NCBI GenBank assembly: GCA_025059875.1 | Contig: JANXCT010000009.1 | Coordinates: 1-64,000 of the forward strand | DNA length: 64,000 nt | Reading direction: 5' to 3' | Source of the DNA: Candidatus Kapaibacterium sp. | GTDB lineage: Bacteria > Bacteroidota > Ignavibacteria > Kapaibacteriales > HRBIN21 | In this document: positions 42,254 to 51,212 of the stretch, piece after piece | Position numbering within the stretch: the stretch's first letter is position 1 | Layout: the number at the start of each line of letters is the position of its first letter | Translations under genes and position numbers: made by a program | The notes under the pieces: model-generated | The model's input: only the letters and a program-made list of their open reading frames with translations | Databases searched by the model: none | Told to the model about the DNA's origin: nothing

Positions 42254-43408
42254 ATGCGGGCAACAGTGGTAGTTGTGGATACGGAACAACTACGGGAGAA
42301 CTTCCGGCAGGTACGGCAGCGTGTGGCCCCGGCGAGGGTTTTAGCGATTGTCAAGGCCAACGCCTATGGACATGGACTGGTGGAGTGCGCAGAGATCTTC
42401 CGGCAGGAGGGGGCAGCGATGTTGGGAGTGGCATACGTCCAGGAGGGCATCCAGTTGCGACAGGCCGGAAACCCGCTCCCGATTCTGGTCTTGACCCCAC
42501 CGCAGGAGGATGAGGCAGCGCTCTACTGCCGTTTTAGGCTGCAGGCTCTAGCGTGTTCAATGTCGGTGGTGGAGCGGATTGCTGCAGCGGCTCGGCAACA
42601 GGGGGTCCGTGTTGGGGTGCACGTTGCCGTTGATACGGGAATGCGGCGGGAGGGAATTGAGCCATCAGCGGCGCTGGAGTTCCTTCAACGGCTCTCAGCG
42701 CTTGAAGGGATTGAGGTCTTGGGCCTCTGCACCCACTTTGCAACAGCAGACGAGCCCGACCCAAGCTTCTTCTGGGAACAGTGGCGTCAGTTCCGGGAAG
42801 TTGTCCAGCAGGTCGAGGCGGCAGGTTACCAGATTCCCTATATCCATGCTGCGAACTCTGCAGCGGCTCTGCGCTTCCCGGAAGCCAGATGGACGATGGT
42901 TCGACCTGGGATTGCTCTCTACGGGTACCAGCCTTGGGACATAGGTGGCCGACTCCCCCTTCGGCCAGCGTTGCGCTGGAAGAGTCGGGTTGTGGCAGTG
43001 CGCCGGATTGCCCCCGGTGACGGGGTAAGCTACCACCGTCTCTACCGTGCGCAGCGGTCTACTACGATCGTCACGGTGCCTGTCGGTTACGCTGATGGCT
43101 ACCGTTATGGGTTGACGAGTCGTGCTGAGTGCCTCATCCACGGAAAGCGATTCCCTGTCGTTGGGGCTGTGTGCATGGACGAGGTGATGGTTGATGTAGG
43201 GGATGAGCCAGTGGCTATCGGCGAGGAGGTGGTGCTCATAGGGGAGCAAGGAGGGGAAGCAATCTGGGCCGATGAGATGGCCTGCTGGCTGCGGTCCATC
43301 CCATACGAGGTGCTTGTCGGGATCAGCCCAAGGGTACCGCGCCTCTATACGACGGCTGAGAGTGCACATGGTCAGCCACATCTACAGAGTTCGGTTGCCG
43401 GAGTTTGA
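42254..43408 (+). CDS. alr: Alanine racemase
   Basis: Predicted 384-residue PLP enzyme interconverting L- and D-alanine for peptidoglycan. The PLP lysine is K34 in AIVKANAYGHG. The second catalytic residue, Tyr, is in the GDGVSYHRLYRA segment, and the GAVCMDEVMVDVG motif follows. ATG 42254 is chosen because the open frame upstream runs back through the terminator. The 3' end overlaps scpA by 41 bp, so alr-scpA-scpB form a coupled unit. DacB, another D-Ala-related enzyme, is encoded 4 kb downstream. Confidence 0.94.
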   Translation: MRATVVVVDTEQLRENFRQVRQRVAPARVLAIVKANAYGHGLVECAEIFRQEGAAMLGVAYVQEGIQLRQAGNPLPILVLTPPQEDEAALYCRFRLQALACSMSVVERIAAAARQQGVRVGVHVAVDTGMRREGIEPSAALEFLQRLSALEGIEVLGLCTHFATADEPDPSFFWEQWRQFREVVQQVEAAGYQIPYIHAANSAAALRFPEARWTMVRPGIALYGYQPWDIGGRLPLRPALRWKSRVVAVRRIAPGDGVSYHRLYRAQRSTTIVTVPVGYADGYRYGLTSRAECLIHGKRFPVVGAVCMDEVMVDVGDEPVAIGEEVVLIGEQGGEAIWADEMACWLRSIPYEVLVGISPRVPRLYTTAESAHGQPHLQSSVAGV

Positions 43409-44141
43409 GGGTCCGCTAGATGTGCTGCTCTTCCTCGTGCAGCGTCGAGAGCTGCCAATAGAGCGCGTCCCGATCGCCGATCTAGTTGAACAGTTTCTGG
43501 ACTACCTTCGCTGGACAGAAGCAGTGGAGCTGGATCTGGCGGCGGAGTTCTTCGTGGTAGCGGCAGAGCTGCTGGCCATTAAAGCCCGGTGGCTACTACG
43601 TCGGCCAGCACTTCAAGAAGAGCCATCAGGGGACCACATCGAGCCAACCCTTGGGGAGACAGAGGAACCGCTCTGGGAGCGGCTCCTGGAATACCGTCGG
43701 TATAAGTACGCGGCGCTGTTGCTGCGCCAGCGGTGGGAACAGCAAGAACCACGCTTCATGCGCCTGTTCCCGATTCGATGGCAGCGGCAAGAGGAGAGAC
43801 TGAGTGATCGCCTTCCGGCAACGGTACTTGCGGAAGCGCTATGCCAGCTGCTCCGTCGGTCGGGACACGACACGAGGGTGGTACTACCCTCCGTCGCAGC
43901 ATCCGTGGCAGAGTATATGGGATGGATCGGCCAGCTGCTGTGTCGCCGCAAGCGCTTCAGCTTCGAAGAGCTAGTGTGGGACCGTCCGATCTCCGAGCGG
44001 GTGCTCTTCTTTCTGGCGGTGTTGGAGCTTGCACGGCAGCAGGAAGTCATGCTGGAGCAGGAAGTCCCGTTTGCCCCTCTCTTCCTCTGTGCACCCGTCG
44101 TTGCAACAGCTCAAGGCACTCATGCGGTCTTCGAGTCTTGA
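43368..44141 (+). CDS. scpA: Segregation and condensation protein A
   Basis: Predicted 257-residue kleisin subunit of the Smc-ScpA-ScpB condensin. The N-terminal signature EFEGPLDVLLFLVQRRELPI, the AAEFFVVAAELLAIKARWLL helix and the C-terminal winged-helix part (SFEELVWD, FFLAVLELARQQEV) are all present. ATG 43368 fits the family start; the frame is open upstream inside alr. It overlaps alr by 41 bp and scpB by 20 bp. No smc gene is in the window. Confidence 0.93.
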   Translation: MVSHIYRVRLPEFEGPLDVLLFLVQRRELPIERVPIADLVEQFLDYLRWTEAVELDLAAEFFVVAAELLAIKARWLLRRPALQEEPSGDHIEPTLGETEEPLWERLLEYRRYKYAALLLRQRWEQQEPRFMRLFPIRWQRQEERLSDRLPATVLAEALCQLLRRSGHDTRVVLPSVAASVAEYMGWIGQLLCRRKRFSFEELVWDRPISERVLFFLAVLELARQQEVMLEQEVPFAPLFLCAPVVATAQGTHAVFES

Positions 44142-44784
44142 GGTGCCATTGAAGCGTGTCGTGGAGGCACTCCTATTTGCTGCTGAGTCGCCGGTGGAGG
44201 TGTGTGAGTTGGCACTCCGTGTTTGCGCTGCATGCGGGCTTCCAGCTGGTAGCGTGGGTGAGCAAGAGCTGGAGCGAGCCATCGCTGAGCTCAACGCTGA
44301 GTTGGAGGAGACGGGTCGTCCCTACCGCGTGCAGAGGCTGGGAGAGAGCTATGGGTTAGTTGCCACGCCAGAGGCTTCTTGGTGGATTGAGCGGGCATTC
44401 TCTGGCCGGGCTCGGCGGCGGCTCTCCCAAGCAGCACTGGAGGTCTTGGCAATCGTCGCCTACCGACAGCCTATCACTCGCGCGGAAATTGATACGATCC
44501 GCGGCGTCAACTCTGGTGACGTTCTCCAGTCCCTAGTAGACCGTGGGCTCCTAACCGTGGTAGGGCATGCTGCTGCTCCTGGGCGTCCAGCACTCTACGG
44601 AACGACGCCGCAGTTCTTGCATCTCTTCGGGCTGGCATCGCTGCACGAGCTACCCCCATTGGAGGAGGTCGAACGGCTAGTAGAGCTGCCGCTGTTTGAG
44701 CCGATCCAAGGGGAAGTGCTGGAGGCTCGCCTTCGCCAGCTCCGGCTCCCGGAAGAGGGGGCGGATGCTCCAGGAGCCCTATAG
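44122..44784 (+). CDS. scpB: Segregation and condensation protein B
   Basis: Predicted 220-residue ScpB, a winged-helix partner of ScpA and Smc. Conserved segments are VVEALLFAAESPV near the start, LSQAALEVLAIVAYRQPITRAEIDTIRGVNSGDVLQSL in the middle and PGRPALYGTTPQFL. ATG 44122 fits the family start. Its TAG stop and the bshA stop share the palindrome CTATAG (44779-44784). Confidence 0.94.
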   Translation: MRSSSLEVPLKRVVEALLFAAESPVEVCELALRVCAACGLPAGSVGEQELERAIAELNAELEETGRPYRVQRLGESYGLVATPEASWWIERAFSGRARRRLSQAALEVLAIVAYRQPITRAEIDTIRGVNSGDVLQSLVDRGLLTVVGHAAAPGRPALYGTTPQFLHLFGLASLHELPPLEEVERLVELPLFEPIQGEVLEARLRQLRLPEEGADAPGAL

Positions 44785-45924
44785 CTCTACCCCTGCCTGC
44801 TCGAGCACTCGTTGATAGAGCTGCTCATACCGCGGGACTATCCGCTCAAGGTCAAACTCCAGAGCACGTAGACGGGCCCGCTCGCGGAAGGAGTGGAGCT
44901 TCTTTGGGTTCGTCAGGAGCTCAATGCAGTAGCGCGCCATGCGCTGGATGTCCCCAATCTCTGCAAGGAATCCCGTCTCGCCGTGGCGGACAAGCTCTGG
45001 AATGCCCCCCGCGGTTGTGGCAACAACAGGAACCCCGCAGCTCATCGCCTCTAAGGCCGCGAGACCGAAGCTCTCGGACTGGCTAGGCAGGAGAAAGATG
45101 TCGGCAATGGAGAGCAGTTCTGGCGTGATGGGTTGCTTGCCTAAGCACCGGACGTGTTCGTCAATCCCCAACTGCCGCGCCAGGCGTTCGGCTTCGCCGC
45201 GCTCTGGCCCGTCTCCGATGAGGAGGAGTTTGGCTGGCACGGCAGAACGGACTTCCGCCAAAATACGGACCGTGTCGGGAGAGCGCTTGATGGGACGAAA
45301 GTTGGAGACGTGAATGAGGAGGTGCTCTCCTTCGCCGGCAAATTGACGCCGTAGTTCCGAGTCGGGACGAGGCGTAAAGAAGTTTGTGTCCACAAAGTTG
45401 GGGATAACCTCAATCGGGCGCTGGATGTGGAACTGATGACGAGTCTTATCGGCCAAGAAGCAGGAGACAGCCGTGACGGCGTCGGAATGCTCTATCGAGA
45501 AGCGTACCACAGGGTGAAAGGAGGGCTCTAAGCCAACCAGAGTAATATCGGTGCCGTGGAGGGTCGTCACAACGGGCAGGGAGAGTCCGTGGTGCTCTTG
45601 GAGCATGCGCTGGGCCAGGTAACCGCTGATAGCATGGGGGATAGCGTAGTGGACATGGAGGAGATTGAGCCGCTCGTAGCGGGCTACGTCTACGAGCTTG
45701 CCAGCCAAAGCGAGGGAGTAGAGCTGGAACTCGAACAGCGGGTAGTTCGGCAGCTCCACTTCGTGGAAGAAGATGTTGTCGTGAAAAGCGTCTAAACGCC
45801 ATGGGAGGGCGTATGTGATGAAGTGTACCTGGTAGCCGCGCCGTGCTAACGCCTTCCCGAGTTCTGTGGCGACGACTCCGCTCCCACCGTAAGTGGGATA
45901 ACAGACGATGCCGATGCGGAGCAT
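44779..45924 (-). CDS. bshA: N-acetyl-alpha-D-glucosaminyl L-malate synthase, bacillithiol synthesis
   Basis: Predicted 381-residue GT4 glycosyltransferase joining GlcNAc from UDP-GlcNAc to L-malate, the first step of bacillithiol synthesis. The N-terminus RIGIVCYPTYGGSGVVATELG is the BshA hallmark. TTLHGTDITLVG, SNFRPIKR and the nucleotide-sugar motif SESFGLAALEAMSCGVPVVAT follow. ATG 45924 is chosen because the family starts here; the frame is open for 90 more codons upstream without similarity. The other bsh genes are not in the window. It is divergent from the Omp85-like gene. Confidence 0.9.
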   Translation of the reverse strand: MLRIGIVCYPTYGGSGVVATELGKALARRGYQVHFITYALPWRLDAFHDNIFFHEVELPNYPLFEFQLYSLALAGKLVDVARYERLNLLHVHYAIPHAISGYLAQRMLQEHHGLSLPVVTTLHGTDITLVGLEPSFHPVVRFSIEHSDAVTAVSCFLADKTRHQFHIQRPIEVIPNFVDTNFFTPRPDSELRRQFAGEGEHLLIHVSNFRPIKRSPDTVRILAEVRSAVPAKLLLIGDGPERGEAERLARQLGIDEHVRCLGKQPITPELLSIADIFLLPSQSESFGLAALEAMSCGVPVVATTAGGIPELVRHGETGFLAEIGDIQRMARYCIELLTNPKKLHSFRERARLRALEFDLERIVPRYEQLYQRVLEQAGVEL

Positions 45925-46039
45925 CTCAGCGCTGCCCATAGGGACACATGCCCATCCAGTGTTGGTAGAGACCGAAGCGGGCCTTCGGAGAGCCTGTCGC
46001 TGCACTGACGTGGAAAGGGGAAAAGGAGTGGAAAGCGGT

Positions 46040-47803
46040 ATGGTAGCAGTCTGGTTACTGATCGGAGTCCAGCGCCCGGCGGTTGTCGTCTGGGAGGTTC
46101 TGTGGCGGCTCCGAGGAGTGTTCACGGCTGCCTTCCTCTCCACCATTGGCGGGGGATTCGTAGCTGGCTCGCAATATGATGGCTTCTGGATCAATGCTGT
46201 TGAGCTACGGCCGCAACCGGCAATTGTAGTGGACCTTCGGTGGCCCCTCTGTCTGCAGTCTGGGCGCCGCTATGAGGCTGAAGAGTTCCGCGCCTGTGTT
46301 CGGGAAGACAGCCTCTCCCTGCTTCGATGGGCACACGAGCAGGGGTACTGGTTTGCTCGGGTAGAGCCGTGGTGGGACGCCGAGCATGCCTGTATGTACT
46401 ATGTTCTCTACCTCGGCAAGCCGGTGACAGTGGAGGCCGTGGAGGTAGCTTCTCTGTCCGACCTGCCCGAGCCAATCCAACAGAGGGTGCAACAAGTAAG
46501 CTCTGGCTTTCAGAGACGCCAGGCTCGGCGGGATGACATTCAGGTGCTGTTGAAGGAATTGGTGGCGGTAGCGCAAACAGCAGGATACCTGCATGCCTGG
46601 GCCGATGTTCAGGAGGTCCGTCTGGAGGGTGCAGGAGTGCGGCTTCGCTGTGTCCTTTACTGCGGGGAGCCGGCACGGGCGGACACGGTCCTCTTCCACG
46701 GCTTGCGGTCTACACGGGATGAATTCCTCCGGCGGTGGGTTGGGATTGAGGCTCGGGAGGTGCTCTCAGATGCCCTTCTAGAGCGGGCGCGACATCGGCT
46801 TCAATCGTTACCGTGGATTGAAGTCATTGAGTCCCCGCGCCGAGAGAGCCTCCCTGATGGGCGATGGGCGGCTGTCTTTACTCTCCGGGAGCGCAGCGCC
46901 ACCCGACTGGAGGGCTTCCTTGGCTACGCTCCACCATCCGGCGGTGCTGGAGGGTGGAGCGGGATGGCCGAGGCTCAGCTTGGAAACCTTTTCGGGAGCG
47001 GGCGTTCTGCCAGCTTGCGGTGGTACCGAGCAGCTGCTCAAGTGCAGGAGCTATCGGTGAGGTACACAGAGCCGCTACCACCCTGGGTAGCATTGCGCGG
47101 ACAGTACGAGCTGCGACAGTACGACACGACGTATTCGGATGTCCGCTGGGAGCTAGGGGTTGAGTGGTTAGGGCATCTCTCAGCAGGGTGGCAGGCAGAG
47201 CTCTTCGGAGGCTGGCGCTGGATTGTGCCCTCGGGGAATGTGGGGTGGCTGATGCGGAGTCGCGCAGGATACATCGGTGGTGGATTCCAGATGGGGCAGC
47301 TCCATCCGGCACAGAATCCAGCCCAAGGAGTTCGAACTTTCCTGCGCCTTTCATATCGATGGCAGCGCTATGGGGAGCCAGAACGCCGCTGGCTCCGAGT
47401 TGCTGCGGAGGCGGGCTCTGAGGCCTTTGTCTCCGTGATGTTCCCCCTCGTTGCGCGCCTCCATATTCAAGGGCAGTTCTTAGTGGGAGCTGAGCTGCGG
47501 CGAGAGGAGTTCTACCGTGTCGGTGGAGTCCAGAGCCTGAGGGGCTACCGGGAAGCGCAGTTTGCGACGCCTCGGGCTCTCTGGGGAGGGATGGAGGGGC
47601 GATGGCTTCTCAACGAGAGTGAGTACGCTGGGGTATTCGTAGATATTGGGTGGATGGCACTCTTGGGGTGGCGAGTAGGGGTAGGTACTCAGTGGCAACT
47701 CCGGACGGCTGCTGGGGCACTGCAGCTCCAGCTTGGGTGGGCATACGGTGAACCCTGGCATCAGGCACGGCTTGGGGTTCGGATTGCCAGTACGGCACTG
47801 TGA
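46040..47803 (+). CDS. Omp85-superfamily outer-membrane protein with POTRA domains
   Basis: Predicted 587-residue outer-membrane protein related to BamA/TamA. After a hydrophobic N-terminus come POTRA-like domains (about 50-290), then a barrel of about 280 residues. The barrel includes VGGVQSLRGYRE, the Omp85 loop-6 motif (xRGY), and ends in a strand with a hydrophobic C-terminus. It is shorter than BamA (~800), so a TamA-like or accessory role fits better. ATG 46040 follows AAAAGGAG by 11 bp. It is divergent from bshA and 43 bp upstream of dacB. Confidence 0.78.
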   Translation: MVAVWLLIGVQRPAVVVWEVLWRLRGVFTAAFLSTIGGGFVAGSQYDGFWINAVELRPQPAIVVDLRWPLCLQSGRRYEAEEFRACVREDSLSLLRWAHEQGYWFARVEPWWDAEHACMYYVLYLGKPVTVEAVEVASLSDLPEPIQQRVQQVSSGFQRRQARRDDIQVLLKELVAVAQTAGYLHAWADVQEVRLEGAGVRLRCVLYCGEPARADTVLFHGLRSTRDEFLRRWVGIEAREVLSDALLERARHRLQSLPWIEVIESPRRESLPDGRWAAVFTLRERSATRLEGFLGYAPPSGGAGGWSGMAEAQLGNLFGSGRSASLRWYRAAAQVQELSVRYTEPLPPWVALRGQYELRQYDTTYSDVRWELGVEWLGHLSAGWQAELFGGWRWIVPSGNVGWLMRSRAGYIGGGFQMGQLHPAQNPAQGVRTFLRLSYRWQRYGEPERRWLRVAAEAGSEAFVSVMFPLVARLHIQGQFLVGAELRREEFYRVGGVQSLRGYREAQFATPRALWGGMEGRWLLNESEYAGVFVDIGWMALLGWRVGVGTQWQLRTAAGALQLQLGWAYGEPWHQARLGVRIASTAL

Positions 47804-47846
47804 TAGAATTTTGTAGCGACTCTCGGAGGACGTCGCGAGCAAGTGA

Positions 47847-49316
47847 ATGTTGCTACTGGTACACGGAGCAATCCTCCTTGCAGTTGCTGGCGTTCCTACG
47901 TGGGCTCGCTGTAGTGCCTTGGACAGTGCGGCTGCGGTAGAGAGCCTCCGGAACCGCCTCAAAGCACTCCTCCAGCCCCTTGAAAGGCGTGCGCAAGTTG
48001 GGGTCGTAGTTGCTGATCGGACTGGACGCCCGCTGTTTGAGCAGAACGCTCGTCTGCCCCTCACGCCGGCATCTACGACCAAGTTGTTCTGGACTGTTGC
48101 AGCTCTGGCAACATTTGGAGATTCAGCAGCGGTGGTGACTCGTGTTGTGGCAAGTGCTGCTGTCGATGCTCAAGGGACGATCCATGGCGACCTCTACGTG
48201 GTTGGGGGTGGCGATGCACTGTTAACGGTGCGGGAGCTGGAGGAGATTGCTGCCCAGTTGGCTCGGCAGGGTGTTCGGCGGGTGACTGGGTCAGTGTTGG
48301 CGGACGGCTCGCTCTTCGATGAGGAGCGCTACCGTCTGCAGTACAGTGGGGATACGGACGTCGTCCAGCCGCTCCCGCCGATTACGGCGCTGGGCTTCAA
48401 TCGGAACGAGGTCCGGGTTGTCGTCAGTGCCGTCCGCGGGCGCTTGACGGCGCAGACAGTACCACTGTCACCGGCCTTTATCGTAGACGTCTCTCGGCTC
48501 CGTTGCATCCCCGTGCGCCGAAAGGGTAGAAGGGCGGTTCGAGCTGTGATCCATGTTCGCAGCTTCTTGAAAGGCTCTGTGCAGCGAATCGTGCTCTCAG
48601 GGAGGGTGCCCGCAGAAGGCACTTGGTCGGTCAGCGTTCCGATGGAAGCTCCTGAGATAGCAACGGCGGCGACGTTCCTCCAGCGGCTGCGTGCTGCCGG
48701 CATTCGGGTAGAGGGGGGATTCGGTGTGGGGATATGCCCTCGGAGCGGGATAGTCCTTGCTGAATACCGGCGTTCATTGGCCGAGGTGGTAGCTGTGGTG
48801 AACAAGAAGAGCGACAACTTCGTTGCTGAGCACCTCTTCAAGCTGGTGGGGGCAGCAGCACACGGGGAAGGCTCTCATGCGCAGCAAGCTCGGATGGTGC
48901 TCCAGAGATTGCTGGAGCAGTGGGGGATTCCATGCACGGAATGCCGTCTGCGAGATGGTTCAGGGCTATCCCGGCGCAATCGAGTCACCGCTGCTGATCT
49001 CGTTATGCTCCTTGCCCGTGCACTCCAAGCCCCGTTCGCTGGTGCCTTTCTACGCAGCCTGGCAGTGAGCGGGATGGACGGGACGTTGAAACACCGCCTC
49101 GGTTGGGAGGAGAGCCGAGGCCGTTGCTGGGCCAAGACGGGAACGCTCCGCAACGTCAGCGCCTTGGCTGGCTACGCGGCAACGGCTGACCAGGACTCGC
49201 TCCTCTTCGCTATCCTCAGCTTTGGACGCACCGCTGGAGCTAAGGCCGTGGAGGATTCGCTCGTCGCCACTCTGAACCGATTCTCTTTCTGCCGTCCGCT
49301 GTCTCAGGGCCAGTAG
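47847..49316 (+). CDS. dacB: D-alanyl-D-alanine carboxypeptidase/endopeptidase, PBP4 type (S13)
   Basis: Predicted 489-residue periplasmic penicillin-binding protein that trims or cleaves peptidoglycan cross-links. A signal peptide (residues 1-20) is followed by the three active-site motifs: S76TTK79 (PLTPASTTKL), SDN in VNKKSDNFVAEH, and KTG in CWAKTGTLRNVS. The large insertion between the first two motifs is typical of S13. It follows the Omp85-like gene by 43 bp and is probably co-transcribed. Confidence 0.92.
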   Translation: MLLLVHGAILLAVAGVPTWARCSALDSAAAVESLRNRLKALLQPLERRAQVGVVVADRTGRPLFEQNARLPLTPASTTKLFWTVAALATFGDSAAVVTRVVASAAVDAQGTIHGDLYVVGGGDALLTVRELEEIAAQLARQGVRRVTGSVLADGSLFDEERYRLQYSGDTDVVQPLPPITALGFNRNEVRVVVSAVRGRLTAQTVPLSPAFIVDVSRLRCIPVRRKGRRAVRAVIHVRSFLKGSVQRIVLSGRVPAEGTWSVSVPMEAPEIATAATFLQRLRAAGIRVEGGFGVGICPRSGIVLAEYRRSLAEVVAVVNKKSDNFVAEHLFKLVGAAAHGEGSHAQQARMVLQRLLEQWGIPCTECRLRDGSGLSRRNRVTAADLVMLLARALQAPFAGAFLRSLAVSGMDGTLKHRLGWEESRGRCWAKTGTLRNVSALAGYAATADQDSLLFAILSFGRTAGAKAVEDSLVATLNRFSFCRPLSQGQ

Positions 49317-50025
49317 AGGCGGTAGCCGGGACGGGGAAGCTGCTTAGTAGATGTTGCTGGTGGGAGTAGAGCACTGCTGGGGTGTGGCTACGGCGCTGGA
49401 CCGGCTCGGAGGGCAGGATGTTAGGGCCATAGACCTTGGGGGTGCTGGTCCGGATGTAGCGTATCGGCTGTCGTTGAGTAGTTGGTGCCTCCAAACGGTG
49501 GGGACAGGGGCAACGGGAGAGGCGCATGATGTCGGTGCGACTCCAGAAGGGGTCGTGGTGTTCTCGAACGCTGAGGAAGTCGCTCGTTGCGAAGACCAAT
49601 AGCACTGCGTCAGTCAGTACGTTGGAACGGGCGAGGGAAGGTAAGCGCACTATGGAGAGCTGCTGGGTGGGGAGAGCTGCTGCGTGGTCCCACAGTGGGG
49701 TGGCGTAACCTATGGAGCGAGTCCGGCGGAGGCGGGCGCTCTGCCGCGGTCTAAGGGGAGGATGTAGCTGTGGAAGCCCTAGGAGCTGGTGCGAGGGCAC
49801 GGCTGCTGGGGCGACATCGTTCCATTCGTCGCGGGAGCAATGCGGTAACAGCGGCGTTTAGATGTTGCCGATAGCCAAGGGTTGAGGTGGTAGGATGCCG
49901 TGGAAGGTAGATGCGGGCGAGGAGCTGCCGAAGGCAGCGCTGAGGATGCCGTGTGGTAGCCGGCAGTATGTGAGAGCTACCCATAGCTGGCGCGGCTGGT
50001 TCGTCTATGCTGCTGCAGTTCACGC
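49317..50025. other. 709-bp stretch without a recognisable gene
   Basis: The largest gap in an otherwise packed window. Open frames exist on both strands, such as 186 codons on the minus strand at 49240-49800 that overlap dacB, but their Arg/Pro/Ser-rich translations look like shadows. A 17-bp unit GGAGAGCTGCTGSGTGG occurs twice in tandem at 49654-49670 and 49671-49687. I found no tRNA, and no recognisable core of RNase P, tmRNA or SRP RNA. It could hold a non-coding RNA, a decayed gene or the mnmA regulatory region. Confidence 0.5.
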
Positions 50026-51201
50026 ATGGACCAGAGGCGGATGGCACAGCGGAATTGCCGGCGCGTTGTAGTGGGTATGTCCGGAGGGGTGGATTCCTCC
50101 GTTGCAGCAGCTCTGCTCGTGGAGCAGGGGTACGAGGTCATTGGGGTCACCATCAAGACCTACAACTACGAAGACGTCGGGGGCAACATCGGGAACGAGT
50201 CCAGTTGCTGCTCGCTGGAGGGCATCAATGATGCGCGGCGAGTCTGCTTGCAGTTGGGGATTCCGCACCTGGTGGTAGACTTCACTGAGCCCTTCCGGTG
50301 TGAGGTCATCGACTACTTTGTGCAGGAGTACTTCCGCGGGCGGACACCGAACCCATGCGTTCGCTGTAACCGCACTATCAAGTGGGGTGAGCTCCTCCGG
50401 AAGGCTGATGCCTTGGGTGCGGAGTACGTAGCCACAGGTCATTACGCCCGACTCTTCCACGATGCTGAGCGTGGACGGTACAGACTCTTGCGCGGGCGTG
50501 ATGAACGGAAGGACCAGTCGTATGCCCTCTGGATGCTCCCCCAGGCTTTCCTTGCGAGGACACTCTTCCCATTGGGCGAGTTGACGAAGGAGGAGGTGCG
50601 GCGCGAGGCTGAACGACTCGGCTTAGAGATTGCCCAGAAGCCCGAGAGCTACGAGCTCTGCTTCGTGCCCGACAACGACTATCGTCGCTTCCTGCGCCAA
50701 ATGGAGCCGCAGCGAACCGAGAAGCTCCGAGGTGGCCCCATCCTCTACAATGGCCGTGTCGTTGGGCACCACGAGGGGTATCCCTTCTACACCATCGGGC
50801 AGCGTCGAGGCCTGGGGATTGCAGCGCCGGAGCCTCTGTACGTGCTGGAGATTCTGCCAGAGCAGAATGCTCTCGTCGTCGGTCCTCAGCGGCATCTCTA
50901 CCATTGGGGGCTGGTTGCAGATTCAGCTAATCTCATTGCCGTTGAGAGGCTGCCCGCTGAAGGGATCCGGTGCACAGTGAAGATTCGCTACAAGGACGAG
51001 GGAGCTCCTGCCACGGCCTGGCAAGACGATACCGGGCGGCTGTGGGTCCGCTTCGATGAGCCACGACGCGCAATTACTCCGGGCCAGTCTGCCGTGCTCT
51101 ACGATGGCGATGAACTCCTTGGGGGTGGTGTCATCTCTGCTTGGTGGGATGAAGTTCCTGAGACCAAACTCGTAGCGGAGGCTTCTGAAGCAAGTATGTA
51201 G
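50026..51201 (+). CDS. mnmA: tRNA-specific 2-thiouridylase MnmA
   Basis: Predicted 391-residue enzyme that thiolates U34 of tRNA-Lys, Glu and Gln using ATP and sulphur from a relay. The PP-loop SGGVDSS is at 19-25. The two catalytic cysteines lie in RTPNPCVRCN and SYELCFVP. The insert after KTYNYEDVGGN with paired cysteines (SSCCSLEGINDAR) is of the Bacteroidota/Chlorobiota type. ATG 50026 is listed; ATG 50041 five codons later is equally possible. It ends 11 bp from the convergent permease gene. Confidence 0.95.
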   Translation: MDQRRMAQRNCRRVVVGMSGGVDSSVAAALLVEQGYEVIGVTIKTYNYEDVGGNIGNESSCCSLEGINDARRVCLQLGIPHLVVDFTEPFRCEVIDYFVQEYFRGRTPNPCVRCNRTIKWGELLRKADALGAEYVATGHYARLFHDAERGRYRLLRGRDERKDQSYALWMLPQAFLARTLFPLGELTKEEVRREAERLGLEIAQKPESYELCFVPDNDYRRFLRQMEPQRTEKLRGGPILYNGRVVGHHEGYPFYTIGQRRGLGIAAPEPLYVLEILPEQNALVVGPQRHLYHWGLVADSANLIAVERLPAEGIRCTVKIRYKDEGAPATAWQDDTGRLWVRFDEPRRAITPGQSAVLYDGDELLGGGVISAWWDEVPETKLVAEASEASM

Positions 51202-51212
51202 CGGGGAGTCTC

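Noticed and set aside
49240-49800. 186-codon minus-strand protein gene between dacB and mnmA
   Set aside because: Overlaps the end of dacB, has no ribosome-binding site or recognisable motif, and is composed of Arg/Pro/Ser/His-rich sequence.
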